This document shows positions 57,424 through 64,000 of a DNA stretch of 64,000 nucleotides, piece after piece. Position 1 is the first letter of the stretch. The number at the start of each line of letters is the position of its first letter. Under the pieces are notes generated by a model that had not been told where the DNA came from, made no database searches, and saw only the letters and a list, made by a program, of their open reading frames with translations. Source of the DNA: Membranipora membranacea (Eukaryota; Bryozoa; Gymnolaemata; Cheilostomatida; Membraniporidae); assembly GCA_914767715.1 (NCBI GenBank), contig OU612074.1, positions 22,058,062-22,122,061 on the forward strand. Reading direction: 5' to 3'. The position numbers were made by a program, and so were the translations under genes.

Positions 57424-57756
57424 TGGGTGCAGCATCTTCTTATTACAGTCAGCTCTCGATTCTCATACTCAGAAGTCTGCTTACTAAACTTCTGCTCAAC
57501 CTGCTGTACTCATCATAAACCTTACCGGCTTTTTGTATTAAAGAGGTACTACTCACAATTTAGTTATAGTAATCTTATTTCGTTTCTAAATATTATTCTG
57601 GATTGAAATCTTGTTATCTCACTCATGCATACAACGTTATCTTTGTCATCTTCACGAAAGACAAGTTGATCTTAATGAACTTTAATCTGAATTGATCAAA
57701 TCAGTAGATATAAAGTTGTTCTCTAATTATATTCAATCCTCTATTCATTGCAGACG

Positions 57757-58264
57757 ATGAATAACAAGATAATTCTTGCTTTCCTGCTCGTCGCACTTGT
57801 AGGTAAGTTTATGTCTAATGTCTGCATTTATTTTATCTTTTAAAAATGATGACTTACTTAATTAATGTTATCCAGTCAGTTTTTGGTCAGCAAGACTGAC
57901 ATTACAGTCCCAATTTGTCTACAGATATTTTAAATTTGCTATACAAACACCAACATCTGTTACAGGTTTGACTTTTGCTGCAGCTGATAGCGGCGGTAAC
58001 AGGGCTAGACCATTCAGGGCTAGGAATGCACAAGTAGGAGTCAGAGGTAGAGGCCAAGGAATAGCTGGCCAAAGAGGTGGCCCAAGAGATGGTCCCGGAG
58101 GCCCGGGAGGCAGTCCTGGAGGCCGCAGAGAAGGTCTTGCAGGAAGTGTGAGGGCTGGTCCGGGTGGTCCTGGAAGCCCGGGATCAGGTCTAGGAGGCCC
58201 AAGAGGTGGTCCAGGTGGTGGAAGGCGTGGACCCAGAAGAGGAGCTGGCGGCTTCAGAGGATAA
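57757..58264 (+). CDS. Small secreted Gly/Arg/Pro-rich protein, two coding exons
   Basis: Exons 57757-57802 and 57966-58264 join in phase 1 (GTAG|GTAAGT ... TTACAG|GT). The product is about 114 residues. It begins with a clear signal peptide (MNNKIILAFLLVALVGLTFA, cleavage probably within AAADS). The mature part is almost entirely Gly, Arg and Pro with a few Ser and Ala: RGRGQGIAGQRG, DGPGGPGGSPGG, GPGGPGSPGSGLGGPRGG, GGGRRGPRRGAGGFRG. It has no cysteine and a strong positive charge. The composition resembles glycine-rich antimicrobial peptides or matrix/collagen-like structural proteins, but no homology is claimed. Collagen G-x-y periodicity is only local. A possible 3' untranslated exon starts near 58550 (TTTTTGTAG), with AATAAA at 58658-58663. 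The GC-rich coding text contrasts with its AT-rich flanks, as expected from composition. Confidence 0.8.
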
Positions 58265-58657
58265 AAAGAACATGTATTCAGGTACCCTCTTTATATGATA
58301 TACTTGAGATTGTTTGCTGTTTTCAGTTAACAATGTTAGCAATCAAAGATAGCACTTACTTACAACATTTCTCCCTCTCAAAATTAGATGGTGCCAATGT
58401 CAGAAACCTTGTATTTCCCTTAATATTAAGTTATCTAACAATTTAATTTGTGTTTGGATAAATAATATTGAAATGCTTTCATGTAGTGCTCAGAATGAAT
58501 ACTATTCATGCCTCCATCACACTATTGACTTTTGATTTGTTTTTGTAGAGGAGGGTACTGATTGAGGGAATTTTTCTTATAAGGAGGATGTTGCAACTTT
58601 AAAGCCGTGACAATCACTGCCCTAACCTCAAACTCTGTTTATTAAATGATTTGTTTG

Positions 58658-58663
58658 AATAAA
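58658..58663 (+). promoter_or_regulatory. Polyadenylation signal AATAAA
   Basis: Canonical AATAAA about 395 nt after the stop codon of the secreted Gly/Arg-rich protein; another AATAAA lies at about 58732. Confidence 0.5.
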
Positions 58664-58749
58664 TGTATATTGCAAAGATGCCGTTGTGCTTGTGAGTCAA
58701 CTGTTTTTTGCAAACAAACACAATTTTGAAAAATAAATGAATATAACTT

Positions 58750-61700
58750 GCCAGCTATATAAATTATTCTTTTCTATACAAGTAGCAATTTTCACAATGT
58801 TATTCCCAACCTCAAAGCTAAGTAATTGAATGCAGCCTCAGCTTACATAGATCATAGGCTCATATGATATATATATCCCATTTTTAATCTGGTGAAGAAT
58901 AAGTCTTCAACACTTGTTACCAGAAAACAGAAATATTGATTAAATATGGTGTAGAATTAAAAGGACATGTAGCTAAAAAATCAAGAACAATGACAGATGA
59001 AATTACGGAGTACACACAGGCACTAATTAGCAGTAAAACGGTACACAATTTAATACACAATAGCTGGGAAAAGGAAAGTTAGAGCAATGCAGCAGTAGGC
59101 TACAACGAAATGATAAATACTGACTTATAAATTGAGTAGTTTGATAGGAATTTGCTGGAGGAGATTGTTTGGCCGTTGATAGGGTGGCCTTCAGTATCTT
59201 CATCAGAATGTTCTTATTAGTCCGTTGTTGTGAGAAAAGGAAGAAACATGGCAGTACTCAAAATTGTTGTTTTCACTCCCTCATTTCTTGGTTTCATGAT
59301 CATACTTGGTTTGTGATGATTTATTTTAATGAACTTACACTGCCATAAAATCTAGCCAATATTAAACTTATTTCCTGGCCTATTTATGAGGGGTCAAGTC
59401 ACATTAGATTGTTCGCGAAGCAGACATTCACAAATACAAAGAGAGGAGTTCGAAGTTTGTTGTATATGTATAAGATCGTCTGAATCTGTCACTTTAAGTT
59501 CAGCAACTGATTAAGTGTTTACTGGAGGTTGCTAATCTTAGGCTGCAACATGTCCGAAAAAGCTAATCAATGATTTTAACTGACATGTTTAATTACTTAG
59601 CGATAAAGCTGAAACACCTGGAAACATGGAATTTAATCAATATTGTATGAGATGTGTCCACATCTCAACCTTTTTGATTCATTTGCTTATGAAATTCATC
59701 AAGCTTACCCTCACAAGAATTCTGAGTTGGATTCACATAGATAAAATACATATCATATCATATCATATCATACAGGCTAGGCTGGGTGAGAGCAGACAAC
59801 TAACAATGATGACACAGAATTCTTGATGACACAGGCAATGGTGACACTAACAGACTCAATTGAACTTTGATACATATTTTTAATTTTATGTAATTCAAGC
59901 AATTTAAATACAGTCTACAGTCTACATTTATAAGGTTCAAAAATTATAATTGTGATAATAAATGAGTTAACATGAACAAGCAGATTGAAGTTTGTACATA
60001 ACTGATTTTAATCTCTCCCGCCAACCTGCTCAGTTTTCACAACTTTCTCACATATTTTATCAGAGTCTAAATCTGCAGGAGTTTTATTGATCAATTTTAG
60101 GCTGTGGTGAAGAAATTTGTTAGCTAAAGGAGACCTTCCACCGGGAGGGCCCTGACAAAGCTCTGTTCTATGCCTTAACAATCCAAAAAGTTACAGGCAT
60201 AAGTGACAAAAAGATGGCTCAAGAAATGGCATAGAAAAGAACAGTTGGCAGAAAATAGTGATCTACTAAGGACTACAAAAGCTTTAGACGATGAATACAA
60301 TAGGCAATAGTTGTGATGAATAAATTCTGATTCAACAAAAACTTCTCAATAAACCACAATAAGCTGGAGGTGAGGTCTGGTAAAATAGACAATAATATTT
60401 AGGGGCTTCAGGTGAACCTATGGACTTTATACTTTGGATTTTGAGTTTTAAATAAAAAAGAACATCAAATTAGTTGCAAGATGAAACTTTCCAACTCGAA
60501 AAGTCAGCATTAAATACATAGATTCTGGAAAACGAGTCAATATTAACACCGACGTTTAACACAGATGGAGCTGTTGAATGATGAATGTTTTGTTTGACAT
60601 TAACTTGTCTTTATTGCTGACTCATAATTAAGTTCATTTTAGCGTTTTATTTATTGAATTTCTTTTTAATACACAATTTTGGCATTTTTTCTAACACTAT
60701 TAACAATACAAGGATGGACAGCATATTGCCTCACTGACAAGGAGAGTCACTGGCTTGGTCTGATTGTAGAGGGTGACTTAGACAGCAGATGAGTCAGCCT
60801 CTTAACACCATTCAAGGAGTGTCCCATAGGATACAGTTTGGTTTCATTGAGATAAACAGGATATCCCATGAACGTTCAAAATTTACAAAGGGCCTGTAAG
60901 GATATAGAGACAGATAAATCTCATCAGCGTAAATCTGTCTCAACTCTTCTGTATCTCTTGCTTACACATCCTGGTAGTGGTATTGATAGCTTGCGGTGAC
61001 ATGCTTCCTCTCAGAGGGTCTCATCGCCCTCTCCCTAGACCCTGTGATGTGATTCTGTGTTTTGTTCTGATCTTTTAATCCGTAACAGGGGAGATAAAAT
61101 ACTTAAGACCTTTCTTGGCACCGGGTTTTCGCACTTCAAATTAGGTGACATCATTCAATAATGTCCCTCTGCAAAAAAATAACTTTTCTTCTTCATTGCT
61201 ATGGCAAAGCTTTGATATGAACAGTAGCTTTTTTTGCTTTTCTAAACACTTTAATTCATTATAGGAGTTGATCAATTTAGTCCTATAATGAGAGCTCACC
61301 TATGTAGTCAAATTGTCTCGCAGCCTTTTGGGCACTTACTTGACAGAGATCATTAAACGGAGCCCAGTGTTTAATCAAGCGTTTTCTTTCTCTATAACTT
61401 CACTACAAATTCAGACAAAATTTATTCAGACAAAAATTATTGAATATTTTATGTCTAAAAGCTTATTCCTTTGTAACAAAAATGATGAGGAAACAACAAC
61501 TGAACATCATGTGGGCACAATTTCCTACTCACCAGTAGATCGTTATTTGGTTTGGTCACAGATGATCTCAATACTAACGTCAAGGGAGGGCAAGGGGCCC
61601 ATATTTTGCCATAACAGATTATTTCTCTAAGCACTGACTAAGACTCCACAATTTCTCAATTACAATAAATAAATCATATTCAATGTTATAGCTTTGATTT

Positions 61701-64000
61701 TATTAAAACTGCATAATACAAATTATAATAAACATTATTCCCCCTCAAGCGCATCCTACATTTCATTCAAAATTAACTAGGGGCCCATAATATTTCACAA
61801 AACTGATAGCAGGTAATCCTTTCAATCATATGTATACAAGCTGAACATGACTTAAAACTAGACAAGGTCTTCCAAATAAAATCAAACATTTCTAAAGTTA
61901 TTTTTTAGACTGAAATCAATCCAAAACAAAGTATCAAGTATCAAATCACATTTCCAAATTTCAGGGTTTTCTAGCCTTCTACAAGGATATGACAACTACG
62001 ACTAATTTACTATGTTTGTTGCCACAAATAATCATGTGACCACTGTCTATTGAGTTGTGGGAATTCTAAAACTACCGGTCCTTTGATTGATTGCCCTGAA
62101 TCTGAGAACTATTGTATCTCTGCTACCTCTGCAGCTGCCTGATATTACTTGGAAGTCAGGACTTCTTTTACATTGGTAAGTTGCTAGGTGGTGTTTTCAA
62201 ACCTATGTTGAGATTGTTTGAACTGACCTCAACTATGAATAAATTGAGCAAATATATGCAATGTAATGACCTCATAATCCTACACTACAGAGTATGAGCC
62301 AAATGTTAAACTTATCTAGATAGCTTCTTTACAAGTACCCCAATGTACAACACAGATGAGTCTTGCAGGCCTTCCTCTCATCATCAACCATTATTTTAAT
62401 CATTTCCTCGTTACTTCCCAGAACACACCAGTAATAAAAAAAACAAAATGCAGTTTATGACAAAGAATTTGCTGCAAAAATTATATATAAGGATATAGGG
62501 ATGAAAGTCTTGTTAAACTTATCCCAATCTTTGCCAAATGAACCAATCGTTGTTATGGCACTTTCGTTTTCTCTCTCTCCAACCCTTGGCATAATTCTGG
62601 TGTTGGCAAAAATAACAAGCCCTGCGGACTTGCATTGAATTGATTGCAAACTTAAATAACTTTTATTCTCAGTGTGTAGACATTATGGGGCCACTTAATG
62701 AGGCAACAGTCAATGGCGATTTTTTTTATGGGATGTCAAATATCTAATCACTTGTTTAGCAACAAAGTATCTCAACGACATTGCTATCTTCCCAGCATAT
62801 TAATTGTGATTAATTGTTATGATGACTAATTTTGTTTCTTTGAATATGTTCTGTATGTACGCATGCTCACTGTATCAACGGCTTACAGCACAACCGTGGG
62901 AGGTTTACGATATGAGGGACCAGCAATTTTTACATTCCTGGCAATTGACAAATTTAGGTAGAATCCTGAACTAGCCTCTTTATCCTTCAGATTTCAACAA
63001 CCCTGCTTTCATGTTGTAATAGGTTAGCGACTAGGCCAGAACTAACAGGAAACAATTTAGACATACTTACTTGCTAAACTGTCGGTAACCATCCAATTGA
63101 AAAAAAAAAACAAAAAACAAACTGCAGCTCAATTTTCATTCTTTGGCCGCTAGTAGCTAAAAAGGTTAGCTTGATATGATAATTACTATCTTAATATGTT
63201 GCTATGTGTTGCCTTGTTCTGCTGGGTTTTATTTATATTTTCAGTTTCCGTTAGTACACCAATACAATCAATACATTCGAGCACGAGAACTGGACCGTGA
63301 ATAGAACCGGTCATCGCTAAATCTTCAAGAAAAGTTAAGCAGTGATCTCCTATCATTAGAACATGATGTAAATCAATTTGCTAATCAAATCTATGTAGTT
63401 GTGAAGAATTGATGACTACCATGCCCTACATTGCTTAAACTAAAATATCTTCAGCTGATTTAATTTGAGGCTTTGGCATCTACAGATTTAATTTCCAGCT
63501 TATTTGAGTTTAAAGTTTGAAAGGCTTGACAAATGAATAATGCTCCTTATGCTGGTGGTAACAGAACGTAACCAGTCTTTAGATCAAACTGTCTCAGCAT
63601 TACAGACAGATTTGCATATCTTTGCACATATCATCATCATCACTTAGGGCGTATAATAATTCCTAGTTAATTAACTTAGCCAGCTCAAGCACTCCTCAAA
63701 AGAGCTTCGGTGGATTGAAAAAAATAGTTTTCAACCCTTTCTGACATGAATAACAGGGAGTTTCTGTTAATTGAGTTTTTTTTTAGCTTACTGTGTTCCT
63801 GAGTACTAGGGCAAGCGTCAGATCATTCATCGTACCTGCAGATGATATACTATTATGTGCGTCTGATGAATTTCATGTCTAATTCTGATATATAGCCTAT
63901 ATCATAAAAAATTTAGCTACGCGGCGGCGGTAGTGCGAACTCAATTTGAATTGATTTAATTTGAGAAATAAACAAAGCAGTCATACATACTAGAAATAAG
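58750..64000. other. No gene seen to the window end
   Basis: AT-rich sequence. ORFs (61-105 codons) are without domain, signal peptide or splice support. Small local repeats only, for example (ATCAT)n at 59750-59770 and an A-run near 63100. Confidence 0.45.

Noticed and set aside
59626-64000. Several 60-105-codon ORFs
   Set aside because: No recognisable domain, signal peptide or matching splice phases; consistent with chance in AT-rich DNA.

Overview
The window is nuclear DNA of an animal, probably an invertebrate. Coding sequence is split into short exons with GT..AG introns of about 0.1-1.8 kb, many bases are mobile-element debris, and the recognisable genes are metazoan families: a neutral sphingomyelinase, a synaptotagmin-like double-C2 protein, a secreted C-type lectin, LRR proteins, and a single-pass membrane protein with PY motifs. 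I could not fix the phylum. Almost all short ORFs are noise. The real genes were found by joining exons whose splice phases match.

Layout. 1-8.6 kb: no gene; hairpins, homopolymers, a dispersed inverted-repeat family and a tRNA-containing TIR element (6.6-7.0 kb). 8.6-10.3 kb: a ~350-bp tandem repeat interrupted by a tRNA-like insertion. 10.4-14.5 kb (-): an LRR gene with five LRR exons, each exactly 141 nt, repeated every 274-275 bp. 14.9-16.3 kb: two foldback elements. 17.5-18.0 kb: a diverged 28S rRNA pseudogene. 19.3-23.1 kb (+): fragments of extracellular or membrane proteins, including a copy of a Trp-repeat membrane protein. 23.6-24.4 kb (-): possible unidentified exons. 26.9-32.2 kb (+): neutral sphingomyelinase gene (SMPD2-like), seven exons, with a frameshift and a stop in exon 5. 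33.4-34.4 kb (-): 5'-truncated LINE. 35.1-37.1 kb (+): exons of a double-C2 protein, with one in-frame stop and missing parts. 38.2-41.3 kb (-): LINE with a complete endonuclease/reverse-transcriptase ORF. 41.8-44.9 kb (+): a mosaic of two segments also present elsewhere in the window (sphingomyelinase intron 4/exon 5, then the Trp-repeat membrane gene), followed by proline-rich PY exons. 47.3-47.7 kb: Ty3/Gypsy-like integrase remnant. 48.1 kb: 15-bp minisatellite. 48.8-51.4 kb (-): complete four-exon secreted C-type lectin gene. 57.4-58.7 kb (+): gene for a small secreted Gly/Arg/Pro-rich protein with a TATA box. 58.7-64 kb: no gene seen.

The genes do not form a pathway. The main themes are local duplication (LRR exons, the 350-bp array, the mosaic block, repeated splice acceptors before sphingomyelinase exon 2) and single-base lesions in otherwise conserved exons. 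Those lesions mean either that several loci are decaying or that the assembly has uncorrected errors; the sequence alone cannot separate the two. The best candidates for undescribed biology are the nonapeptide Trp-repeat membrane protein pair, the secreted Gly/Arg protein, and the lectin that lacks one canonical disulfide and has a novel N-terminal segment.
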